The notes under the pieces are model-generated. The model had not been told where the DNA came from. It was given only the letters and a program-made list of their open reading frames with translations, and searched no databases. A DNA stretch of 64,000 bases. It comes from Planctomycetota bacterium (GTDB taxonomy: Bacteria; Planctomycetota; J058; JAJDCQ01). This document shows, in pieces, positions 25,056-33,771 of the stretch (position 1 is the first letter of the stretch; every line of letters begins with the position of its first letter). The position numbers and the translations under genes were made by a program. The stretch spans positions 1 through 64,000 of the forward strand of contig JAJDCQ010000116.1 of assembly GCA_029260755.1 (NCBI GenBank), written 5' to 3'.

Positions 25056-27647
25056 TCAGTGGACCTTCGCCGCGATCATCGTGATGTCGTCCTCCTGATC
25101 GCACTCGCCCTGGAACTCCTCGAGGGCGCGCTCGATCTTGTAGAGGACGTACTCCGCCTCGTGCATCCCGTAGCGCTCGACGGTGGCGAGGAGGCGCTCG
25201 AGGCCGAACTCCTCGCGCGCGGCGTTCATCGCCTCGTTCACCCCGTCGGTGTACTGGATCAACAGGTCGCCGGGCAACAGTTCGATCTCGCACTCCTCGA
25301 TCGTCTGCTGGAAGATCGGCCCGGGGTCCATCCCGAGCGCCATGCCCTTGCTGTCGAGCTCCTGGAGCTTCGGGGTGCGGCCCTCGTTGAAGAGGATCAG
25401 GGCGTTGTGGCCCGCGCGGGCGAAGCGCAGGACGTTGCGCTCGGTGTCGATCAGGCCGTAGAAGCCGGTGACGAACGTCTTCTCGTCGAGGTCGGGGTAG
25501 AGGTCGGCGTTCGTCAGCAGGAGCGTCTCGAACGCGCTCTCGCGCTCGCGCGCGTGGACCTGGAGGAGCTTCTTGACGAGGCCCATCAGGAGCGCCGCCT
25601 CGATCCCGTGGCCGGCGATGTCGCCGATCGCGATGCCCCACTTGCGCTCGTCGACCTGGAGGAAGTCGTAGAAGTCGCCGCCGACCTGCTCGCACGGGCG
25701 GTAGACGCAGCCGAACTCGTAGCCCTCGATCTCGGGGATCCGCGGCAGGAGCCGGAGCTGCTTGCTGCGCGCCTCCTCGAGGCTCCGCTCGCGGGCGTGC
25801 TGCGCCTCGACCTCCTGACGGATCTCGGCGAGCTCGCGCTGGATCTTGAGCCAGTCCTCCTCGGTCGCGACCGGGCGCGGCGGCTGCTCGAGCCGCTTCG
25901 CGGGTTGCTTCGGTCGATCGGCCGACGCGGCGACGATCGCCTGGAGCTCCTCGACGCTCACTTCCGGCGGGCGATCGCGGCCGCCCCGCCAGCCGGCGCA
26001 CCCGTCCTCGAAGTGGCCGCGGACCTGCTCGACGACCTTGTCGAAGACGGCGCTCTCGCGCGTCGTCCCCATGTGGATCTGCTTCTGGAGGCGGCGGCAG
26101 AACGGGCAGAGCCAGCTCCCGAACTCGTCGGTCACCCCGAAGGTGGCCTCGCTCCCGATCCAGCGACGGACGCGGCGGCGGCGCTCGATCCTCGCGTTCG
26201 CCTCGCCGATCCTCGCCTCGAGCTGGGCGCGCCCGGTCAGCTTCGAGCCGGTGCGGTTGTAGCCGCCGCAGCTCGAGAGATGCTCGAGGACCGAGACGAC
26301 GAACCGGTCGACCCGCTCGTCGCCCGGCGAGAGGGGGAGCTCGGCGTCGGCGATGTCGGTCACCTCGTCGGAGTCGACCCGCTGGGGCCAGTCGAGGCCG
26401 GTGCTGGTGACGCAGTAGGGGCAGAACCACTCGCCGTCCGCGTCGCGCCCCTGCCAGATCGGGTGACGGGCGAGCTTGCGCCGGACGCGGCCGAGCTTGC
26501 TCTCGCGGTTGAGGACGGCGACCTTCTGCCGCAGCACGTTCGCCGGGCGGGGCCGCCCCTCGAGGATCGCGTAGGCCTTGCACCCCTCGAGGTGCTTCGC
26601 GATGCCGAGGAAGAGGCGCTCGGCGGCCGGCGTCAGGAACCGCGGCTCGGCGTTCGCCGAGCTCGGCGCGTCGGTCGCGGTCGGCAGGTCGCCGGTCTTG
26701 CGGGCCTCGCCGCGGCGCCGGGTCGCCGACTCGCCCTTGCGGCGGCCGCCGCTCGCGCCGGCGCCCCCCCCCCGCCGGGCGGTGGCGCCCCGCGAGGGGC
26801 GCGACAGGGCCGCCAGCGCCGCGTGCCCCTCGCGGCTGCCGTCGTCGCTCGCGGCGGTCATCCCGCCGAAGTCGAGGTCGGCATCGGAGGTCGGCGGAAT
26901 CGAGCCATCGGCCCGCGGGCGCTCCCGCGGCCCGTCGGTGCGCCGGCGGTCGCGACGGCGCTTGCCGCGCGGCGGCTCCTCGCCGGCGATCGCGCGCGCG
27001 TCGAGGACGACGCCGGTCGCCATCGCGCAGAACGGGCAGACCCAGCGCTTCTCGGCGTCGCTGAACCGCCACTCGGCCTCGCGCTCGAACCGCTGGAGCA
27101 CCCGGCGGATGCGGCGCGCGCGGTCGAGCTCGGTCCGACGCTTGGCGAGCTCGGCCTCGGGTCGGGGCTCGGGCTCCTTGCTGCGGGCGAAGCTCGAGCA
27201 CTCGAGGACGTGGCGGCAGACGCGGTTCACGAACGGGTCGTCCTCGGGCGCGCCCTCGCCGATGTCGAGCGAGCCCGGGTCGAACTTCACGCTGGTGAGC
27301 CGGGCGCAGTAGGGGCAGATCCAGCGGCGCTCCGAGTCGGCGAAGCGGAACCGCGCGTCCTCGGTGATCCAGCGGGCGAAGCGGTTCTTGAAGACGATCA
27401 GCTTGGCGCGGCGGTTGAGCTGCTCGTGGGTGTAGGCCTCGGTCTCGAACTGGTCCCACCGCTCGCACTCGTTGAGGAAGTGCCAGGCGATCTTCTGCTC
27501 GATCTCCTCGGTCATCGCGAGGTCGCGCGCGCCGATCCGGCCGCAGTACGGGCAGAGCCAGTTGTTGCGCAGCACGATGATCTTGAAGAGCGGGTTGTCG
27601 GCGAGCTCGCCGATGATCCGCCGGAGGATCTCCTTCTCGGAGAGCAT
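25056..27647 (-). CDS. Five-zinc-module protein fused to a SpoIIE/PP2C Ser/Thr phosphatase
   Basis: 863 residues. Five modules of W-[LIVF]-C-P-[YF]-C ... H-x(3,4)-C with predicted ligands C32/C35/H56/C61, C111/C114/H146/C150, C204/C207/H352/C356, C409/C412/H456/C460 and C514/C517/H545/C550; the third holds a 140-residue disordered basic insert. A charged coiled-coil-like helix (about 595-635) joins them to a SpoIIE/RsbU-type phosphatase with intact metal-binding motifs GGDFYDF (656-662), GDIAGHG (675-681), TDG (800-802) and EDD (852-854). It should dephosphorylate phospho-Ser/Thr proteins, typically anti-sigma antagonists. The ATG follows directly after the rsgA stop (TAG-ATG), with GGGAGGG upstream. 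Confidence 0.87.
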   Translation of the reverse strand: MLSEKEILRRIIGELADNPLFKIIVLRNNWLCPYCGRIGARDLAMTEEIEQKIAWHFLNECERWDQFETEAYTHEQLNRRAKLIVFKNRFARWITEDARFRFADSERRWICPYCARLTSVKFDPGSLDIGEGAPEDDPFVNRVCRHVLECSSFARSKEPEPRPEAELAKRRTELDRARRIRRVLQRFEREAEWRFSDAEKRWVCPFCAMATGVVLDARAIAGEEPPRGKRRRDRRRTDGPRERPRADGSIPPTSDADLDFGGMTAASDDGSREGHAALAALSRPSRGATARRGGGAGASGGRRKGESATRRRGEARKTGDLPTATDAPSSANAEPRFLTPAAERLFLGIAKHLEGCKAYAILEGRPRPANVLRQKVAVLNRESKLGRVRRKLARHPIWQGRDADGEWFCPYCVTSTGLDWPQRVDSDEVTDIADAELPLSPGDERVDRFVVSVLEHLSSCGGYNRTGSKLTGRAQLEARIGEANARIERRRRVRRWIGSEATFGVTDEFGSWLCPFCRRLQKQIHMGTTRESAVFDKVVEQVRGHFEDGCAGWRGGRDRPPEVSVEELQAIVAASADRPKQPAKRLEQPPRPVATEEDWLKIQRELAEIRQEVEAQHARERSLEEARSKQLRLLPRIPEIEGYEFGCVYRPCEQVGGDFYDFLQVDERKWGIAIGDIAGHGIEAALLMGLVKKLLQVHARERESAFETLLLTNADLYPDLDEKTFVTGFYGLIDTERNVLRFARAGHNALILFNEGRTPKLQELDSKGMALGMDPGPIFQQTIEECEIELLPGDLLIQYTDGVNEAMNAAREEFGLERLLATVERYGMHEAEYVLYKIERALEEFQGECDQEDDITMIAAKVH

Positions 27648-28817
27648 CTAGCGGCCCTCCCCGTCGTCGCCAGCGGGGCCGTCGGGGTCGTCATCCTCGT
27701 CGTCGGCCGGCTCCCGGGCGGGCGGCGCGCGGAGCTCCGCCTCGAGCTCGGCGAGCTCGAGCATCTCGCCCGGCGCGTCCTCCGGATCGGCGTCGACCGG
27801 CGGGAGCGACCCCTCGTCGAGGCTCTCGAGCAGCCGGATGTAGGAGTCGTAGCGCTCGGCGTCGATCTCCTCGGCGTCGACCGCCGCCTTCACGGCGCAG
27901 TCGGGCTCGGAGAGGTGACGGCAGTCGGAGAAGCGGCAGCCGTCGGCGACCGCGGCGAGGTCGCGGAAGCCGGTCCGCACCTCCCTTGCGTCGACGTGGT
28001 CGAGGCCGAAGCTGCGCAGCCCGGGCGTGTCGACGACGTAGCCGCCGTCGCCGATCGGCACCAGAACGGCCCCTGTGGTGGTGTGACGGCCCTTTCCGGT
28101 GCGATGACTGACATCGGCGGTCGCGAGGGCGAGGTCGGGCTCGAGCGCGTTCAGGAGGCTCGACTTCCCGACGCCGGACGGCCCGGTGAAGACCGAGACG
28201 CGCTCGGCGATCAGCGACCGCAGGTGATCGAGCCCCTCGCCGTCCTCGGTCTCCGCGCTCGTCAGCACGACCGGATACTCGAGGGTCGGGTAGATCTCGA
28301 GGTCGGCCGCGAGCGCCTCGCGATCCTCGTCATCGCGCAGGAGATCGGCCTTGTTGACGCAGATGATCGCCTCGAGCCCCTCGGTCTCGCACGCGACGAG
28401 GTAGCGGTCGATCAGCCCCTTCTTGTAGGGCGGATCGGCGATCGCGACGACGATGACGACGACGTCGACGTTGACCGCGACGACGTCGGTCGTCCGCCCG
28501 GTGACGCTCCGGCGGACGAGCTGGTTGCGGCGCGGGGTGATCTCGTCGATGACCCCGCGCGGGCGCTTCGGCGCGATCGGGCCGCGCGAGGGCTCGGCAT
28601 GGAAGCGGACGACGTCGCCGACGACCGGGCTCGTGCGGTCGGCGGCGTCGTTCGCCCTTTGACCGCTCATGCTCCGCCCGCCGCGTCCGCCCCGGCGCGA
28701 GCGGAGCTTGCCGCGAGTCTTGCAGCGATAGACGACCCCGTCCTCGTCCCGGACGAGGATGTGGTGAACGGCGCCCGCCTTGATGACGGTGCCCTCTCGC
28801 GAACCCGTGTCTTGCAC
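27648..28817 (-). CDS. rsgA: Small ribosomal subunit biogenesis GTPase RsgA
   Basis: A circularly permuted GTPase that helps late maturation of the 30S subunit. Order seen: OB-fold start GTVIKAGAVHHILVRDEDG, G4 VNKADLL, G1 P-loop GPSGVGKSS, G3 DTPG, then the C-terminal zinc site CRFSDCRHLSEPDC. A 60-residue acidic tail (about 330-389) is unusual. The start is uncertain: GTG at 28817 or at 28826 both leave a full OB domain, and no good ribosome site is visible at either. It is the first gene of a four-gene operon with the zinc-module phosphatase, a GNAT enzyme and a pseudophosphatase. Confidence 0.92.
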   Translation of the reverse strand: MQDTGSREGTVIKAGAVHHILVRDEDGVVYRCKTRGKLRSRRGGRGGRSMSGQRANDAADRTSPVVGDVVRFHAEPSRGPIAPKRPRGVIDEITPRRNQLVRRSVTGRTTDVVAVNVDVVVIVVAIADPPYKKGLIDRYLVACETEGLEAIICVNKADLLRDDEDREALAADLEIYPTLEYPVVLTSAETEDGEGLDHLRSLIAERVSVFTGPSGVGKSSLLNALEPDLALATADVSHRTGKGRHTTTGAVLVPIGDGGYVVDTPGLRSFGLDHVDAREVRTGFRDLAAVADGCRFSDCRHLSEPDCAVKAAVDAEEIDAERYDSYIRLLESLDEGSLPPVDADPEDAPGEMLELAELEAELRAPPAREPADDEDDDPDGPAGDDGEGR

Positions 28818-28852
28818 ACCCTGCACTGCCGTAGACTCAAGCGTGGTCGGGA

Positions 28853-28861
28853 ATTGTAGCA
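28853..28861 (-). promoter_or_regulatory. Extended -10 promoter of the rsgA operon
   Basis: On the minus strand the sequence reads TGC-TACAAT, a TGn-extended -10 element, with no convincing -35. Transcription would start near 28846, giving a leader of about 20-30 bases to the candidate GTG starts. The divergent kinase gene starts at 28949. Confidence 0.55.
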
Positions 28862-28948
28862 CGCGCCGACGGCGCGAGGGAAGGCCGGGCGCCGGACCCG
28901 GCGCCCGGGCCTCGTCGAACGCCCGCCGCTCTGCCACCATCCCGAGCG

Positions 28949-31900
28949 ATGGAAGCGCGTCCCCCATCCGGCCGACTCCCCGAGCCCCTCGCGCGCCCGG
29001 CCACGCCTGCGCGAGTCGGGCCTTACGCGATCGAGGCGGAGCTCGGCCGCGGCGGCGCGGGCGTCGTCTACCGGGCGCGCCACGGCCAGACCGGCGCGGT
29101 CCACGCCCTCAAGGTGCTGCTCGGCAACAGGCTCGAGAAGGGCAAGACCGAGCGCGCGTTCGCCCGGTTCCGGCGCGAGGCCGAGGTGATGGCCCGGGTC
29201 GACGCGCATCCCGGCGTCGTGCGGATCCACGCGGTCGGGGCGGAGGGCAACGTGCCGTGGTGCGCGATGGAGATGGTCGCGGGGCGCTCGCTCGCCGACC
29301 GCCTCGCCGAACGGGGACCCCTTCCGCCCGAGGAGGCGGCCCGGCTCGTCGTCGGCGTCGCCCGGGCCGTCGACTTCTGTCACGGCCACGGGGTGGTCCA
29401 CCGCGACCTCAAGCCCGAGAACGTGCTGATCGACGCCGAGGGCCGGCCGAAGGTGGCCGACTTCGGCCTCGCCTACGACGCCTTCGCCGACCGCCTCACC
29501 CGCACCGGCGAGTTCCTCGGCACGCCCGCCTACATGGCGCCCGAGCAGGTCGCGCGGCCATCGGGGTCGGCGTCGGGATCCGCCTCGGGCGCCCCGCCCG
29601 GCGACGCGAGCGAGGGAAGCGGCGAGGACGGCGCCGTCGGCCGGAGCGCCGACGTCTACGGCGTCGGCGCGATCCTCTACGCGGCGCTGACCGGGCACGC
29701 CCCGTTCGAGGCGAGCCAGAGCGCGGCGCTCGTCTACGCGATCATGCAGAACGAGCCGGTCGAGCCGCGGCGTCACCTCCCCGAGCTTCCACCCGAGCTC
29801 GAGGCGATCTGCCTCCACGCGATCGAGAAGGAGCCGACCGAGCGCTACGGCACCGCCGGCGCGCTCGCCGACGACCTCGAGCGCTGGCTCGCCGGGGAGC
29901 CGGTGCGGGCGCCCGTGCGCGGACGGGTGCAGCGGGCGATGCGGCGGTGGGCGCGGGGGCGGCGCGGGGTGGTCGCGAGCGCGACGATCGCGGCCGGGCT
30001 GCTCCTCGTGCTCCTGCTGGGAGCCGGGGGCGGGGCGCTCCTGCTCCGATCGCGGCGCCGCGCGGCCGCGAGCTCGCGCCTCAACGCCGAGTCCGTCGAA
30101 GCGGCCGTGATTGCCTCCCTCCTCTACGCCAAGCTGGCGCTCGGGTCCCCGATCGGCGAGCGAACGATCGCGCCCCCGCCGCTTCCCCGCGCGACCCTCG
30201 AGACGGCTTCCCGGAGCCTCTCGGAGCTTCGGGCCGCCCTCGATCTCGCCCGAGCCTCGGACATCGACGCGGAGCTCATCGCGAACGACGCCACGACCGA
30301 GCAGATCCTCGCGGTCCTGATCGCCGTCGCGCGCGATCGCGATGGAACGACGCGCGCGAGCGAGGTCGCCGCGGCGGTGCCATCGCTCGACGCGCTCGAG
30401 CGCCTTCCCGAGATTCCCATCCCCTGGAGCGGTCCCGTCATTCCGGACTCGATCCGCCTCGGCCGCGTCGCGATCGGACGCGCCCTGGCCGAATCGGGGG
30501 ACCTCGACCGCGGCTCGAGGCTGCTCGGCGCCGTCGCGAAGAGCACCTCGGCCCGGCCCCTTCTCCGAGCGGACGCCCTCCTCGTCCTCGCCCGACACGC
30601 CGACGACGAGGCCGAGCGACGAGGGCTGCTCGACGAGGCCGAGGCCGCCGGCGGCTCGAACGTCGCCCTCCCCGTCGCCCGCGAACGCGCCCGCTCCCTC
30701 GCCCGCTCCGGCCGGACGAAGGACGCCCTCGCCATCGCGACGCCGCTCTTCAGCGACACCGCCGAGCACCACTTCGTCCGGGCGAGCGTCTTCGAGGAGC
30801 GCGGGCGGTTCGACCTCGTCCTCGTCGAGCTCGACGGCGCCCTCGCCGCCAACTCGAGCCACGCCGACGCGGCCGAGGCGCGCGTGCGGTCGCTCCTGCG
30901 GACGGCCGACGAGGACCGCGCGGCCGCCGCGCGCCGCGAGCTGCCTCGCCTCGCGGCGAACGCCGACCGCCGCGCCCGCGCCGTCCGGCTGCGGCTCGCC
31001 GCCACCGTCGCCGCGGCCCGCGGGCGCGCCGACGAGGCGAAGCGCGACGAGGCGCGCGCGGCGGAGCTCGTCCCGAGCACACCGCGCGCGACGCTCGCCC
31101 TCACCGAGACGCTGACCCGCGGCGCGATCGCGCGGTCGCGCCGATCGGGCGACGCCCGCGAGCACGCCGCCGCCGAGGCGCTGACCGATCTCCTCGCGGC
31201 GCGCGGAGGCGACACCGTCCCGATGCTCGCCGGGCGCCTCGCCGCGACCGCCCGGCAGAGGCACCCGCGCGAGCTCGCGGACCGGGTGCGGGCGGCGCGC
31301 GGCGTCGCCTCGCAGCTCTCCGGCGACGACCGAAGGCTCCTCGCGCGGCTCGCCGTCGCCGCCGAGCTCCCCGACGAGGCCGCGGCGCTCCTCGACGCGG
31401 GCGCGGATGCCGACGACACCGACGACGCGCTCCTTCGGGCAAGGATCGACCTCGCCGCCGGCAAGCCGGCGTCCTCCCTCGATCGGCTCGGCACCCTCGC
31501 GCTCGCCGGCGCGGGACCGGGGGCGACCACCGACGACGCGCGCCGCGCGGTCGAGGCGGCGGTGATCGCGGCGCGGGCCTACCGTGCGATCGACGGCGCC
31601 GGGTCATCGGAGGCCCGCGCCGGCGCCCGCCGCGCGATCGAGGCCTACGGCGCCTGGGCGCGCGCCCGCGACCGCGGCCGCCTCGAGGTGGTCGACCGAC
31701 TGATGCGCCGCCCGATCATCGACCGCGAGGTCGGCGGGTATCTCCTCGAGCACGCGCCCGCGCCGCTCGACCTCTTCAAGCTCGTCGGGTTCAGCGTCGG
31801 CACGCGCGACCTGCCGGGCGAGCTCGACCCGGCCGACCCGGCCGCCCTCGCGGCGGCGTGCGCATCCGAGCTGGCCGCGGCCGACAAGTTCTCGGCGTTC

Positions 31901-32803
31901 GAGGAGCGCGGGCCGGGCGACGCGAAGGGGCGGCCCGAGCACGAGAGCGCCGAGCGCCTCGCGTCGGCGGTGGTCGCGGTCCGGCCCGCGTCGGGGATCG
32001 CGCTCATCTACCGCGGCTGGGTGCGCCTCGGCCTCGGACGGACCGACGAGGCGAAGGCCGACACCGAGCGCGGGATGCGGCTCGACCCCTCGGGAGGGAT
32101 CCACCTGCCGCAGCTCGGCATCATCCTCGCGAACCGCGACGGACCCACCCGCGACGCGTTCGCGCGCATCATCGAGGGCGTCGGCTACGGCCACAGCCGG
32201 TTCGACCTCTGGGAGGCGGTGCCAGCGTATCTGCGGGCCGTCGAGCCGCTCGCCCGCGACGAACGCCTCGAGCCGATCCTCGAGATCTCCTCGATCATGG
32301 ACGGCAGTCATCGCGGCGACAAACGGCGCCGGTTTCCGGCGATGCTCGACGACGACGCCCTCCGCGCCCGTGCGCTCCTCGCGACCGCCGTCCACGCGAT
32401 CGGCTGGGACATGCCGGGCGAGGCCCTCCCCCTCCTCGAAGAGGCGGAGCGCCGCTTCGATGCCGCCGGCGAGCCGTCGCCGGCCGCCCTCATCGGCGCC
32501 CGCGGCCTCGCCCGGGCGAGGCACGAGGGCAAGAAGGGCGCCGAGGCCGCCGCCGTCGACCTCCGCGAAGCGCTCGAGGCGACCCCGATCCTGACCGAGC
32601 CGACCCTCCCCCCGTTCTCCGACCTCTACGAGCCGCGCGTGTTCCTCGTCCGCCGAGCCCTCGACGACCCCGTCGCGATCGCCGGCATCCTCGCCGACGC
32701 CCTCCGCGCAACGAACCGCGACGACGAGGCGGCGGCGGTCGTCATCGACACGATCGAACGAACGATCGACGCCTCGGTCCTGGCCGGGACGAGCGCCCCA
32801 TGA
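28949..32803 (+). CDS. Membrane-anchored Ser/Thr protein kinase with TPR-type tail
   Basis: 1284 residues. Kinase domain at about 25-330: GRGGAGVV loop, Lys55, Glu79, HRDLKPEN (151-158), DFG (171-173), GTPAYMAPE. Right after the APE motif sits a 30-residue Ser/Gly/Ala-rich insert (203-232), odd because this is where substrates dock. One membrane segment follows (ASATIAAGLLLVLLLGAGGGALLL, about 346-369). The remaining 900 residues are helical repeats of TPR character (LLRADALLVLARHADDEAE; LIYRGWVRLGLGRTDEAKADTERG), probably outside the cytoplasm. Its stop overlaps the start of the next gene (ATGA), so the two are co-translated. It is divergent from the rsgA operon, whose phosphatase could oppose it. 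Confidence 0.92.
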   Translation: MEARPPSGRLPEPLARPATPARVGPYAIEAELGRGGAGVVYRARHGQTGAVHALKVLLGNRLEKGKTERAFARFRREAEVMARVDAHPGVVRIHAVGAEGNVPWCAMEMVAGRSLADRLAERGPLPPEEAARLVVGVARAVDFCHGHGVVHRDLKPENVLIDAEGRPKVADFGLAYDAFADRLTRTGEFLGTPAYMAPEQVARPSGSASGSASGAPPGDASEGSGEDGAVGRSADVYGVGAILYAALTGHAPFEASQSAALVYAIMQNEPVEPRRHLPELPPELEAICLHAIEKEPTERYGTAGALADDLERWLAGEPVRAPVRGRVQRAMRRWARGRRGVVASATIAAGLLLVLLLGAGGGALLLRSRRRAAASSRLNAESVEAAVIASLLYAKLALGSPIGERTIAPPPLPRATLETASRSLSELRAALDLARASDIDAELIANDATTEQILAVLIAVARDRDGTTRASEVAAAVPSLDALERLPEIPIPWSGPVIPDSIRLGRVAIGRALAESGDLDRGSRLLGAVAKSTSARPLLRADALLVLARHADDEAERRGLLDEAEAAGGSNVALPVARERARSLARSGRTKDALAIATPLFSDTAEHHFVRASVFEERGRFDLVLVELDGALAANSSHADAAEARVRSLLRTADEDRAAAARRELPRLAANADRRARAVRLRLAATVAAARGRADEAKRDEARAAELVPSTPRATLALTETLTRGAIARSRRSGDAREHAAAEALTDLLAARGGDTVPMLAGRLAATARQRHPRELADRVRAARGVASQLSGDDRRLLARLAVAAELPDEAAALLDAGADADDTDDALLRARIDLAAGKPASSLDRLGTLALAGAGPGATTDDARRAVEAAVIAARAYRAIDGAGSSEARAGARRAIEAYGAWARARDRGRLEVVDRLMRRPIIDREVGGYLLEHAPAPLDLFKLVGFSVGTRDLPGELDPADPAALAAACASELAAADKFSAFEERGPGDAKGRPEHESAERLASAVVAVRPASGIALIYRGWVRLGLGRTDEAKADTERGMRLDPSGGIHLPQLGIILANRDGPTRDAFARIIEGVGYGHSRFDLWEAVPAYLRAVEPLARDERLEPILEISSIMDGSHRGDKRRRFPAMLDDDALRARALLATAVHAIGWDMPGEALPLLEEAERRFDAAGEPSPAALIGARGLARARHEGKKGAEAAAVDLREALEATPILTEPTLPPFSDLYEPRVFLVRRALDDPVAIAGILADALRATNRDDEAAAVVIDTIERTIDASVLAGTSAP

Positions 32804-33771
32804 CGGAGAGTCACCCGAACGGCGACGACGGCCCAGACGAGGCCGAACCAGCCTGTCCGCTCCTCACCCGAGGTACCCAGGACGTCCTCGCCCTCCTCGT
32901 CGTCGCCATCGGGATCACGGCCACCTGGGCCGCGCGGCCGCTCTGGCCAGACGACTATTACCCGACATCAGGCGCGCCGAGCCTGCTCCCGCCTTGGGCA
33001 ACCCACTTCGCCGTCTTCAGCGGAGCCCTCGCGTTCGCCGTCTCGCGGCCGACGCCGGCGACGGAGAGGCGCGTGAGCGAGCTCGCGCATGCTGGCCTCG
33101 CAGCCGCACTCGCCACGGCTTCACTCGCGCTCGCGGCGGTCGCGGCCCGCGGTCTCGGGGCCACAGGACCTCGGCTCGTCCCGGAGGTGGGTAGCGGCGT
33201 CGCGCCCGAAGCGTCACTGGTAGCCCTCGGCGCGCTCCTGGGACTCGCCGCCGGAGCCGTTCCTCTCGCTACCGCGCGCATTCGGTCACGGTTCGGCGGC
33301 GAAACGCGAACGGCTCGGATCGCGGGGCCCCTCGCGGGCGCGATCCTCGCACTCACCTGGGCCGCGGCGTGCCTCGTCGTGGCGCTGCGACTCACCCTAC
33401 CCGCCGGGGCTCGATTCTCGGACACGCTGGGACGCCTGGCCGACATTGCAACCGGCGCATCGACTTCGCCACGATGGCCGACGCTCGTCGTCACGAGCCT
33501 GGCGGCGCCGTTCGCCCTCGAGCAGCTCGTCCGCGACTGGCGCCTTCGGAAGATGAACGAGGCGGGCGCAATCGTGCTCGGGACGTGCGCCGTCTCTGGA
33601 CTGCTCCTCTCGGGCGTGCTCGGCCCTCCCCTCACCGACGAGTTGCTCGCGTTCGGTATGCGCCCGACGTATCTGGACGGCAGCACGTCCGCGTTCCTCG
33701 TGATGGCGATCGTCGCCGCGCTCGCGATAGCTGCCGCAAAGTTGCTCATCCGTCATTCGCCCCCGGAGTAG
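32800..33771 (+). CDS. Polytopic membrane protein, coupled to the upstream kinase
   Basis: 323 residues; not recognised. The ATG overlaps the kinase stop as ATGA. After a 25-residue acidic N-terminus there are about seven or eight hydrophobic segments, for instance DVLALLVVAIGITATWAA, LVALGALLGLAAGAVPLA, AILALTWAAACLVVALRL and AFLVMAIVAALAIAAAKLL. No transport or enzyme motif is visible. Translational coupling suggests that it works with the kinase. The last 26 bases overlap the 3' end of the convergent gene. Confidence 0.68.
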   Translation: MTESHPNGDDGPDEAEPACPLLTRGTQDVLALLVVAIGITATWAARPLWPDDYYPTSGAPSLLPPWATHFAVFSGALAFAVSRPTPATERRVSELAHAGLAAALATASLALAAVAARGLGATGPRLVPEVGSGVAPEASLVALGALLGLAAGAVPLATARIRSRFGGETRTARIAGPLAGAILALTWAAACLVVALRLTLPAGARFSDTLGRLADIATGASTSPRWPTLVVTSLAAPFALEQLVRDWRLRKMNEAGAIVLGTCAVSGLLLSGVLGPPLTDELLAFGMRPTYLDGSTSAFLVMAIVAALAIAAAKLLIRHSPPE

